The notes beneath the pieces were generated by a model. It was not told the origin of the DNA, ran no database searches, and saw only the letters and a program-made list of their open reading frames with translations. A DNA stretch of 12,967 nt from Granulicatella adiacens (lineage in GTDB: Bacteria; Bacillota; Bacilli; Lactobacillales; Aerococcaceae), in contig JAGZLX010000047.1 of assembly GCA_018364485.1 (NCBI GenBank), positions 1 through 12,967 on the forward strand, read 5' to 3'. Shown here piece by piece: positions 1-5,512 of the stretch. The translations under genes and the position numbers were made by a program. The number at the start of each line of letters is the position of its first letter. Positions within the stretch are counted from its first letter, which is position 1.

Positions 1-40
1 TTTTACAGGAGAAAAAGAGATGTAAGTACTGGCTCTTTGT

Positions 41-90
41 AAAATCGTGTTGGTAGAAGTAGACGATTTTTCTACCAACACGATTTTTAA
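41..90 (+). terminator. Rho-independent terminator of an upstream transcript
   Basis: A perfect 18-bp inverted repeat (41-58 with 70-87) encloses an 11-nt loop and ends in a T run, giving a strong intrinsic terminator. A short open frame at 2-25 ending in TAA could be the last codons of the gene it serves. In related genomes the PASTA-kinase gene prkC lies just upstream of rsgA, but eight residues are too few to identify it. The hairpin is A-rich on its left side, so it could also work on the minus strand. Confidence 0.85.
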
Positions 91-268
91 TTTATTATAG
101 AACTGATTTCTTTTAAAATCCTAAAAGCCACCTATTTCGACAGTTTTATAGCTTGTTATTCTATTTTCTTGACAATAATACCACCGTCTCCAACTTGGAG
201 CTGTTTTTATTTAATTCTCATTTATGGGGGTCAGTGCCTTTCAGTAATGCTTTTTTTCTTCAAGTCAT

Positions 269-297
269 TTGTCATGCGTTCTCGTTCGCTATATAAT
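269..297 (+). promoter_or_regulatory. Promoter of the rsgA-rpe-thiN operon
   Basis: A -35 box TTGTCA (269-274) and a perfect -10 box TATAAT (292-297) are separated by 17 bp. Transcription would start near 304, leaving a leader of about 20 nt with an AAGGAG site (316-321) before the rsgA ATG at 327. This is the best-scoring promoter seen by eye in the window. Confidence 0.85.
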
Positions 298-326
298 AAG
301 TATATCTTTACTTTGAAGGAGTACTT

Positions 327-1217
327 ATGACTCAAGGAATTATTATTAAAGCGTTGAGCGGGTTCTACTATATTGAATCGGATGGAGTCATCTATCAAAC
401 TCGTGCGCGCGGAGTTTTCCGCAAACGAGGCCAATCGCCACTTGTTGGGGATGTGGTGGAGTTCGAGAGTAGTAATTTGCAGGAAGGAACGCTAACGAAA
501 ATCTTGCCGCGAAAGAATGCCATCGTTCGTCCGCCTGTTGCCAATGTGGATGTCGGGATTATCGTGATGTCGGCTGTCGAACCAGAATTTTCGACGCATT
601 TAGTGGACCGCTTCCTCGTCTACTTGGAAGGCTTGGATGTGAAACCAGTCATCATGATTACGAAGACGGACTTGCTGGATGAGGCAGGGATGTCACGCCT
701 CGTGGACATTAAGGCGCGTTATGAAAAAATCGGCTATCCGGTTTATTTCGGGCAAGAAGTGATGAAGGATAAAGCACCATTGTTAGAAAGCCTACGTGGT
801 GAGAAGGTCATCTTCTTAGGGCAGTCTGGGGTTGGAAAATCGACCTTGCTGAACGAGATGATTCCAGATTTAAACCAAGAAACGGGAGAGATTTCAAATG
901 CATTAGGGCGTGGGCGTCATACGACTCGTCACGTATCGCTTCATGAAATCGAAGGCGTGTGGATTGCGGATACTCCGGGATTCAGTACGGTTGATTTTAT
1001 GGAGATTGAAAAAGAAGACTTACCGCATTTATTCCCTGAGTTTGTCGAAGTAGAGCATGAATGTAAGTTCAGAGAGTGTTCGCACCAACATGAGCCAAAC
1101 TGCGCTGTGATTCAAGGCGTGGAGTCAGGAGACATTTGGCAAGAGCGATACGAGCATTATTTGAATTTCTATGAAGAACTGGACCAAAGAAAACCAGTCT
1201 ATAAACGAAAAAAGTAG
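327..1217 (+). CDS. rsgA: Ribosome small-subunit-dependent GTPase RsgA (YloQ/YjeQ)
   Basis: RsgA is a circularly permuted GTPase that binds late 30S precursors and helps the decoding centre mature; its GTPase activity is stimulated by the 30S subunit. The 296-residue product is full length. It has an N-terminal OB fold (about residues 1-65), then G motifs in permuted order: G4 TKTD (112-115), the P-loop GQSGVGKS (165-172), a G2-like GRGRHTT (194-200) and G3 DTPG (215-218). The C-terminal zinc knuckle has ligands C246, C251, H253 and C259. The ATG is preceded by AAGGAG at 316-321. It is first in an operon with rpe (16-bp gap) and thiN, the standard Firmicutes order. All key residues are present. 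Confidence 0.97.
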   Translation: MTQGIIIKALSGFYYIESDGVIYQTRARGVFRKRGQSPLVGDVVEFESSNLQEGTLTKILPRKNAIVRPPVANVDVGIIVMSAVEPEFSTHLVDRFLVYLEGLDVKPVIMITKTDLLDEAGMSRLVDIKARYEKIGYPVYFGQEVMKDKAPLLESLRGEKVIFLGQSGVGKSTLLNEMIPDLNQETGEISNALGRGRHTTRHVSLHEIEGVWIADTPGFSTVDFMEIEKEDLPHLFPEFVEVEHECKFRECSHQHEPNCAVIQGVESGDIWQERYEHYLNFYEELDQRKPVYKRKK

Positions 1218-1233
1218 ATAGAGGAGACAGAAC

Positions 1234-1878
1234 ATGAAAGTAGCACCATCAATTTTAAGCGCAAATTTTGCAACACTAGGAGAAGACGTTAAGAAAGTCG
1301 AAAAACTAGGAGCAGATTGGATTCATATCGATGCGATGGACGGACAATTCGTTCCAAATCTAACATTAGGACCAAACATCGTTGAAGGATTACGTCCGGT
1401 GACGGATTTAGTATTAGATTGCCATTTAATGGTACAAAACCCAGAACGTTTCATTCCACAATTCGCAAAAGCAGGAGCAGACTACATCTCTGTTCACGTG
1501 GAAGCAACGCCACATATTCACCGTGCGCTTCAAGCGATTAAAGCAGAAGGCGTAAAAGCTGGTGTCGTGATTAACCCAGGAACACCAGTCAGTGCCATTA
1601 CCTCTGTTTTAAGCGAAGTGGACCTTGTATTAGTGATGACAGTAAACCCAGGATTCGGCGGTCAATCATTCATTCCAGAAACATTGGATAAAGTACGCGA
1701 ATTAGTCGCATTACGCCAAGAAAAAGGATACCACTACTTAATCGAAGTAGACGGCGGAGTGAACGGCGAAACAGCAAAACTTTGCGCTGCAGCAGGGGTA
1801 GACGTTGCCGTTGCCGGTTCATATGTATACTACGCAGACGATATCAAAGCTGCGATTGATTCAATTAAAGAAGCATAA
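1234..1878 (+). CDS. rpe: Ribulose-phosphate 3-epimerase
   Basis: Rpe interconverts D-ribulose 5-phosphate and D-xylulose 5-phosphate in the pentose phosphate pathway, in the cytosol. The 214-residue product is a full-length TIM barrel. The family signatures are clear: SILSANF (6-12), HIDAMDG (31-37) carrying metal ligands H31 and D33, CHLM (63-66) with H64, the phosphate-binding NPGFGGQ loop (138-144), and EVDGG (171-175) with D173. D33 and D173 are the expected acid/base pair. A GAGGAG site at 1221-1226 sits before the ATG. It is the second gene of the rsgA operon and is followed by thiN after 11 bp. Codons ending in A or C in a narrow choice suggest strong expression compared with rsgA and thiN. 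Confidence 0.97.
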   Translation: MKVAPSILSANFATLGEDVKKVEKLGADWIHIDAMDGQFVPNLTLGPNIVEGLRPVTDLVLDCHLMVQNPERFIPQFAKAGADYISVHVEATPHIHRALQAIKAEGVKAGVVINPGTPVSAITSVLSEVDLVLVMTVNPGFGGQSFIPETLDKVRELVALRQEKGYHYLIEVDGGVNGETAKLCAAAGVDVAVAGSYVYYADDIKAAIDSIKEA

Positions 1879-1889
1879 GAGGGACGAAG

Positions 1890-2561
1890 ATGGAAGTTGT
1901 GATTGTCTTGGGGGGACCAAATACCAAAGAGAACATCAAGAATCTCTTAGAATATCGGTACGGAAAGGCCTATGAAGACTTCCGTTTTGTCGGAGTCGAT
2001 GGTGGCGCTCTTCGGTTATTAGACCAGCATCTTCCCATGGAAGTAGCGATTGGGGACTTTGATTCTGTCACAAAAGAACAGCGCGACTTGATTCATGAAG
2101 CAGCGGGTACTATTGTCCCGCTCCCTTCTGAAAAAGACGATACTGACTTTGAGGCAGCCTTGCTATGGGTGAAGGAGCATTACAAAGAGACACCGATTCA
2201 TGTACTCGGTTCTTTTGGCGGGCGAGTGGACCACGCGATTAGTACCTTATGGACGATGATGCGACCAGACTTAGCACCGCTTATTCCGTATGTGGTGTTT
2301 GAGGATGCAACGAATGTCGTGAATTTCATCCAGCCAGGCACCTACACGATAGAAAAGATGGACTTTACGAAGTACCTTTCCTTTATTAGTATGACTCCTG
2401 TGGAAAATGTCACCCTCGTCGATGTGAAATACACGCTCGATTCAAAAAGCTACGCATACCCAGTGGCTCTTGTCAGCAATGAATTTACAAGTGACAAGAT
2501 GACCATTTCCTTTACAAAAGGACTCATCTTAGTAGCCCAAACCCGAGATCATTGGAGATAA
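1890..2561 (+). CDS. thiN: Thiamine pyrophosphokinase
   Basis: ThiN transfers pyrophosphate from ATP to thiamine, giving the cofactor thiamine diphosphate. The 223-residue length is usual for the YloS/ThiN family. Signature motifs are GVDGGA (35-40), the acidic GDFDSV (55-60), KDDTDFE (82-88) for Mg-ATP binding, and GGRVDH (110-115). The C-terminal half (about 150-223) is the beta-rich thiamine-binding domain. The ATG follows a GAGGGA site (1879-1884) directly after the rpe stop codon, so it is co-transcribed and probably translationally coupled. No TPP riboswitch is seen; expression should follow the rsgA promoter. It makes a coenzyme used by transketolase, which acts next to Rpe. Confidence 0.95.
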   Translation: MEVVIVLGGPNTKENIKNLLEYRYGKAYEDFRFVGVDGGALRLLDQHLPMEVAIGDFDSVTKEQRDLIHEAAGTIVPLPSEKDDTDFEAALLWVKEHYKETPIHVLGSFGGRVDHAISTLWTMMRPDLAPLIPYVVFEDATNVVNFIQPGTYTIEKMDFTKYLSFISMTPVENVTLVDVKYTLDSKSYAYPVALVSNEFTSDKMTISFTKGLILVAQTRDHWR

Positions 2562-2575
2562 AACAAAACATCGCA

Positions 2576-2621
2576 AAAGCACCCCAAAAGGTTAGAAAAA
2601 ATCTAACTTTTGGGGTGTTTT
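2576..2621. terminator. Bidirectional terminator between thiN and the HXXEE gene
   Basis: Arms 2580-2595 and 2603-2617 pair over about 15 bp with one bulged G and a 7-nt A-rich loop. A run of A precedes the stem and a run of T follows it, so it can end thiN transcription on the plus strand and the convergent gene on the minus strand. Confidence 0.85.
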
Positions 2622-2663
2622 GATTATGGAGTTGAGTTATGAGAAGAAAATTCAGTCGCTTCA

Positions 2664-3179
2664 TCATTTTTGTTTCGCGTATTTTTCTAGATGTGTTTGG
2701 ATTTTTGGCATGATGAGATGCATGATTTTAAGATTCGTAAAAGCTATTATCATGGCCAATAAAAGATAGACAACGACTGATAACAAAGAAACATCATAAG
2801 GCCAATAGTGGGAAATAATCATTAAAACCATTGGCAGCTCTAGTGTTACTGTGACGACTCCAGGAACATAGCCCCTAAATTGCAGGCACATGATATAATG
2901 AATTATGAAATGAGCTGTATAAGCTATTACAAAAGATAAATAGAGTAGGTTGTTGTGAGTCAATTGGCAAAATCCAGAAATAAACAGCAAAATAACAAAC
3001 TCTTCTAAAACACCTACTGCAAAGGCGGAACCTTGCGTAACAGAACCAAAAAACGGTTTCCTAAAAGTCGCTAACTTTTGATGATGGCGTATTTTCCACA
3101 AGGGCATAATAATCATTTCTTCAAAATCGTGTAAAATAAATAAAATAGGTAGCATCCAAACGTTAAAAAGAATGCTCAT
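2664..3179 (-). CDS. HXXEE-domain integral membrane protein of unknown function
   Basis: The product has 171 residues from the start chosen here. The diagnostic HDFEE motif is at residues 17-21 (H17, E20, E21), placing it in the family named after this motif (HXXEE, Pfam PF13787), whose biochemical role is not established. Other conserved-looking polar residues lie in or next to hydrophobic stretches: E59-E60, H90 and H94, and P106-G107. About four membrane segments are predicted by eye (roughly 56-72, 78-97, 107-123, 130-149), plus a hydrophobic N-terminus. The start at 3179 is chosen over one ten codons upstream because AAGGAGG (minus strand, 3194-3188) lies 8 nt before it. The gene is divergent from a TetR-type regulator with a palindrome between them, so that regulator probably represses it. 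Confidence 0.8.
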   Translation of the reverse strand: MSILFNVWMLPILFILHDFEEMIIMPLWKIRHHQKLATFRKPFFGSVTQGSAFAVGVLEEFVILLFISGFCQLTHNNLLYLSFVIAYTAHFIIHYIMCLQFRGYVPGVVTVTLELPMVLMIISHYWPYDVSLLSVVVYLLLAMIIAFTNLKIMHLIMPKIQTHLEKYAKQK

Positions 3180-3210
3180 ATCGTTTTCCTCCTTAATAAC
3201 AACTAACAAT

Positions 3211-3240
3211 TGTATAATGTTAACAATAAATTTTAATCAA
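3211..3240 (-). promoter_or_regulatory. Candidate promoter of the HXXEE gene
   Basis: On the minus strand TTGATT (3240-3235) and TATACA (3216-3211) are separated by 18 bp, about 25 nt upstream of the AAGGAGG site. The -35 box overlaps the end of the palindrome at 3239-3258, which suits repression by the divergent regulator. Confidence 0.5.
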
Positions 3241-3258
3241 CTATCACGCGCGATAGTT
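3239..3258. promoter_or_regulatory. Palindromic operator of TetR type
   Basis: Perfect 7-bp arms AACTATC and GATAGTT flank a 6-bp GC-rich centre (ACGCGC). The length, symmetry and position between two divergent genes, one a TetR-family regulator, match a TetR-type operator. Binding here would cover the -35 box of the HXXEE gene and lie just upstream of the regulator's own leader. Confidence 0.65.
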
Positions 3259-3304
3259 TTAGTGTAAGGACATACGATTACAAAAACAAGATGTTAAGTG
3301 AAAT

Positions 3305-3331
3305 TGGCACAGTTTGACGAGAAGTGTGCCA
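3305..3331 (+). other. Inverted repeat in the leader of the TetR gene
   Basis: TGGCACA (3305-3311) and TGTGCCA (3325-3331) are perfect 7-bp arms 13 nt apart. They end next to the ribosome binding site at about 3335-3340. This may be a leader hairpin or a second operator half-site pair; the sequence does not resemble the palindrome at 3239-3258. Confidence 0.4.
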
Positions 3332-3347
3332 GGAAAGGGAAAATATC

Positions 3348-3890
3348 ATGGAATATCAAACGCGGCAATGGCTGGAAGAGGCCATGTTCGATTTATTAGC
3401 AACTAGAAAATCTTTGAAAAATATTAGCATCGCAGAACTCAGCGAACATGCTCAGATTGCTAGACGAACATTTTATCGTTATTACCATTCAAAAGAGGAA
3501 GTCCTCACGAACTATATCGACCGCTTAATCCAGAGATATATTATTGAACTTCAAACAGAAAAATTGGATGATTTTGAGGATCTTGTGAACTTATTTTTTC
3601 AGTACTGGAGTCAGTACACTGAACCATTAAAAATTTTGCAAGATGCAAGATTGCAAGCGCTTGTTTTACAAAGGTGGTATGATAAGCTTCCTGATGTTTA
3701 TACTAGCATAAAGGCACCTTGGCATATCACAAACAGTACGCAAAGACAAATCAATTATGATAGTAGATTTATTATCGGTGGTCTCTACAATGTTTTTGAT
3801 GAATGGTTAAAAACAGATAGTCAAACAATGCCTATTGATGAATTAGTCACTACAACCTTAAACACTATAAAACGTGTAAAAGGAAGTTAA
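3348..3890 (+). CDS. TetR/AcrR-family transcriptional regulator
   Basis: The 180-residue product has an N-terminal TetR helix-turn-helix (about residues 26-53) with the typical run IARRTFYRYYHSKEEVL. The C-terminal ligand-binding domain contains FIIGGLYNVFDEW (about 141-153), a pattern I associate with the PF14278-type TetR C-terminal domain. I start at ATG 3348, which has an AAAGGGA site 7 nt upstream. A GTG at 3324 is in frame but would lie within a leader hairpin and lacks a good site. The gene is divergent from the HXXEE membrane protein and probably controls that gene and itself through the palindrome at 3239-3258. The ligand is unknown. The pair is probably an inserted cassette, since thiN and rpmB are close together in relatives. 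Confidence 0.85.
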   Translation: MEYQTRQWLEEAMFDLLATRKSLKNISIAELSEHAQIARRTFYRYYHSKEEVLTNYIDRLIQRYIIELQTEKLDDFEDLVNLFFQYWSQYTEPLKILQDARLQALVLQRWYDKLPDVYTSIKAPWHITNSTQRQINYDSRFIIGGLYNVFDEWLKTDSQTMPIDELVTTTLNTIKRVKGS

Positions 3891-3931
3891 TTAAGAAACT
3901 GAGATTTTTAGGATAGTCATGAGCGTTCCAA

Positions 3932-3965
3932 CTACTTGTTTTAAAGATATCTAAAACAAGAGGTA
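3932..3965. repeat. Hairpin downstream of the TetR gene
   Basis: CTTGTTTTA (3935-3943) pairs perfectly with TAAAACAAG (3952-3960) around an 8-nt loop, and flanking CTAC and GTAG extend the stem across an AG bulge. There is no T run after it, so it is not a typical terminator by itself. It may stabilise the 3' end of the tetR transcript. Confidence 0.5.
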
Positions 3966-3991
3966 GCTTGTATTTATCACAAAGAGTTTTG

Positions 3992-4031
3992 AAATTCCAA
4001 AATTCACTTATAAGTGAATTTTGGAATTTTT
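3992..4031. terminator. Terminator after the TetR gene (38-bp perfect palindrome)
   Basis: Positions 3992-4010 and 4011-4029 are exact reverse complements with no spacer, so the folded RNA would have a stem of about 17 bp and a tiny loop. It ends in a T run to 4031. It lies about 100 nt after the tetR stop codon and is symmetrical, so it could act on both strands. Confidence 0.75.
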
Positions 4032-4147
4032 ACGTGCGCTGTTATTTTCAAAGAGAGGCACGCTATATTTCTTATAGATAAGCCTTTTTCGGAAGTTGCA
4101 AATCCAAAAAACTTAAGAATTTACAAATGATGTAAATAGATTTCATT

Positions 4148-4336
4148 TTATTGAGAAGCCTTCAAAGCGTATAACAATGGACTTTTCACAAACTCCATTT
4201 TTTTGAAATAAAACTCAAAAAAGCACATCCACCTAACCCCATAAAAAGCACCACCCATGGTCCCTTGGTTTCCTGGCATTAATCTCAGGTAAAGTAGCAT
4301 CTGTTTAAAGCAGATAAAAACTGAGACGATTCCCAA
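4148..4336 (-). pseudogene. Possible remnant of a small membrane protein gene
   Basis: An open frame of about 62 codons on the minus strand has hydrophobic stretches around a Gly-rich turn (PGNQGTMGGAF). It has no convincing ribosome binding site, and its only start at the 5' end is a TTG lying in the outer arm of element A (4327-4345). It could be a gene whose 5' end was lost when element A entered, or it could be chance. Otherwise the stretch 4032-4326 holds only a small dyad ATTTACA/TGTAAAT (4119-4137), and I see no other gene in it. Confidence 0.2.
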
Positions 4337-4648
4337 GCTCTTTTTATAAAGTAAGGCTTAAAACAATCGCGGTTCAATCGTAAAGCATGAAAAGCTGCTT
4401 GAGGAGGATAGCGGTCATTGTAATGGAGAAGTAACCAATGTGAATTACCAAGGCTTGGCGACTGGTCGCTTAGCCTTGGTTTGAAGCTTGGTAGGCAAGG
4501 AGACTTTAGGCTCCTGCCGGTACCATTACAATGATGTCCGCTATCCAAAACGTCAAGCAGCTTGGAATGCGAATAGTATTCATTAGCTATTGTTTTAAGC
4601 CTTCGGCTTATTTATTTTTAGAAAAACAAAAAGAGCTTAGGGATATCG
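4327..4648 (+). repeat. Long hairpin element A (conserved core on plus strand)
   Basis: Nested complementary arms run inward: 4335-4345 with 4628-4638 (11 bp), 4353-4367 with 4589-4603 (15 bp), 4392-4402 with 4553-4563 (11 bp), 4406-4414 with 4538-4546 (9 bp) and 4415-4426 with 4523-4534 (12 bp). The core (4431-4524) opens with GTAACCAATGTGAATT. Hairpin 1 follows: ACCAAGGCT (4447-4455) with AGCCTTGGT (4472-4480), a T-T mismatch, then an inner GCGA/TCGC stem. Hairpin 2 follows: GGCA(A)GGAG (4494-4502) with CTCCTGCC (4511-4518), loop ACTTTAGG. The core ends in CCGGTACC (4517-4524). The same layout occurs in elements B and C. Its outermost right arm is part of the rpmB terminator. A small TAAGCC/GGCTTA hairpin (4596-4610) followed by a T-rich stretch could end a plus-strand transcript. 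Confidence 0.85.
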
Positions 4649-4662
4649 CCTAAGCTCTTTTT
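4628..4662. terminator. Terminator of rpmB, bidirectional
   Basis: AAAAAGAGCTTAGG (4628-4641) and CCTAAGCTCTTTTT (4649-4662) form a perfect 14-bp stem with a 7-nt loop, A-rich on one side and T-rich on the other. It lies 14 nt after the rpmB stop codon on the minus strand and can also stop plus-strand transcription coming through element A. Confidence 0.9.
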
Positions 4663-4676
4663 AATAGTGCTCTGTA

Positions 4677-4865
4677 TTAAACACGTTCTACTTTACCTGA
4701 TTTTAATGCACGAGTTGAAACCCATACTTTTTTAGGCTTGCCATCGATTAAAACGCGAACTTTTTGTAAGTTTGGTTTCCAAGTACGACGGTTAGCGTTC
4801 ATAGCGTGAGAACGAGTGTTACCTGTTTCAGCACGACGTCCAGTGAAATAACATACTTTAGCCAT
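4677..4865 (-). CDS. rpmB: 50S ribosomal protein L28
   Basis: The 62-residue product is a full-length L28 of the large ribosomal subunit. It starts MAKVCYFTGRR, contains RSHAMNANRRTW and ends in RALKSGKVERV, all family hallmarks. Only one cysteine (C5) is present, so this is the zinc-free form without the CXXC pairs. The ATG has an exceptionally strong AAGGAGGAG site on the minus strand (4881-4873). It is a single-gene transcript with its own promoter and terminator, and is divergent from the asp23-like gene as in Bacillus (rpmB/yloU). Confidence 0.98.
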   Translation of the reverse strand: MAKVCYFTGRRAETGNTRSHAMNANRRTWKPNLQKVRVLIDGKPKKVWVSTRALKSGKVERV

Positions 4866-4933
4866 TGTTATTCTCCTCCTTATTTAATTCATTATCAGCT
4901 GATATAATTTTGAACTAAATCATATACTTAAAT

Positions 4934-4962
4934 AATTTAGCATAGTTGACCCTAGAATGCAA
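4934..4962 (-). promoter_or_regulatory. Promoter of rpmB
   Basis: On the minus strand TTGCAT (4962-4957) and TAAATT (4939-4934) are 17 bp apart, and a TGC just upstream of the -10 gives an extended -10 (TGn). The leader before L28 would be about 60 nt. Confidence 0.6.
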
Positions 4963-5031
4963 GCGTACTGGTTAGTGAGTTTTCTAAGAGGTTAAAAATG
5001 TGGTAAAAGGCTAGGTAAACAGCTTGGAATG

Positions 5032-5040
5032 TGATATTAT
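5032..5040 (+). promoter_or_regulatory. Extended -10 promoter of the asp23-like/fakA-like operon
   Basis: TGATATTAT (5032-5040) is an extended -10 element (TGn plus TATTAT). The corresponding -35 position (5012-5017, TAGGTA) is weak. The leader of about 65 nt contains a hairpin, 5062-5069 with 5075-5082 (8 bp including one G-U), ending about 16 nt before the GGGAGG ribosome binding site at 5100. Confidence 0.5.
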
Positions 5041-5112
5041 AGTATAGAAATAATGTGTCAATCTGTCTAAAAATTAGGCAGACACCTTTATACATTTAAG
5101 GGAGGTATTTGT

Positions 5113-5475
5113 ATGACAGTAAAAATTCAAACAGAAAATGGACAAATTGAACTTAGCAATGAAGTAATTGCAACGGTTGTTGGTGGTGCCGCTACAGATA
5201 ACTATGGTGTTGTTGGTATGGCAAGCCGCAATCAAATTCGCGACAACTTTAATGAAATCTTGAAGAAAGAAAACTTCACTCGTGGTGTTGTGATTCGTCA
5301 AGAAGAGGAAGGCGTTGCAGTGGATGTTTACATTATTGTAGGTTATGGTACTAAGATTTCTGCGATTTGTAGAAACGTTCAAGAACAAGTGAAATATAAC
5401 TTAGAAACAATGTTAGGATTTGCTGCAAATACAGTGAATGTCTATGTTCAAGGAGTTAAAATCATCGAAGCGTAA
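5113..5475 (+). CDS. Asp23/Gls24 family protein (YloU-like)
   Basis: The 120-residue product belongs to the Asp23/Gls24 family (DUF322), named after the alkaline-shock protein of Staphylococcus and the general-stress protein of Enterococcus. It shows the usual pattern: an N-terminal helix/strand with IELSNEVIATVVGGAA, a central GVVIRQEEEGVAVDVYIIVGYG, then a helix followed by VNVYVQGVKI at the end. There is no signal peptide or membrane segment, so it is cytosolic or recruited to the membrane by a partner. The exact function is not known; roles in envelope stress have been proposed for relatives. A GGGAGG site precedes the ATG. The fakA-like gene starts 37 bp downstream in the same operon, the conserved yloU-yloV pairing. 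Confidence 0.93.
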   Translation: MTVKIQTENGQIELSNEVIATVVGGAATDNYGVVGMASRNQIRDNFNEILKKENFTRGVVIRQEEEGVAVDVYIIVGYGTKISAICRNVQEQVKYNLETMLGFAANTVNVYVQGVKIIEA

Positions 5476-5512
5476 TGCTTGTTGATTCTAGTCAGGAGGA
5501 AATAAGAATAAT

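Noticed and set aside
31..87. Hairpin at the window start considered as an intact ISL3-type insertion-sequence end
   Set aside because: No transposase frame follows before rsgA, and the hairpin with its T run is adequately explained as a terminator.
169..174. Perfect -35 box TTGACA upstream of rsgA
   Set aside because: No -10-like hexamer lies 15-19 bp downstream; the TTGTCA/TATAAT pair at 269-297 is far better.
1860..1892. TPP riboswitch in front of thiN
   Set aside because: Only 11 bp separate rpe and thiN, with no room for an aptamer; no THI-box sequence is seen.
3992..4029. 38-bp perfect palindrome considered as a recombination site or mobile-element end
   Set aside because: It lies just after a gene and ends in a T run, which an ordinary intrinsic terminator explains.
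4285..4548. Minus-strand frame of 87 codons
   Set aside because: It runs through both arms and the core of element A and has no ribosome binding site; the openness is a by-product of the repeat.
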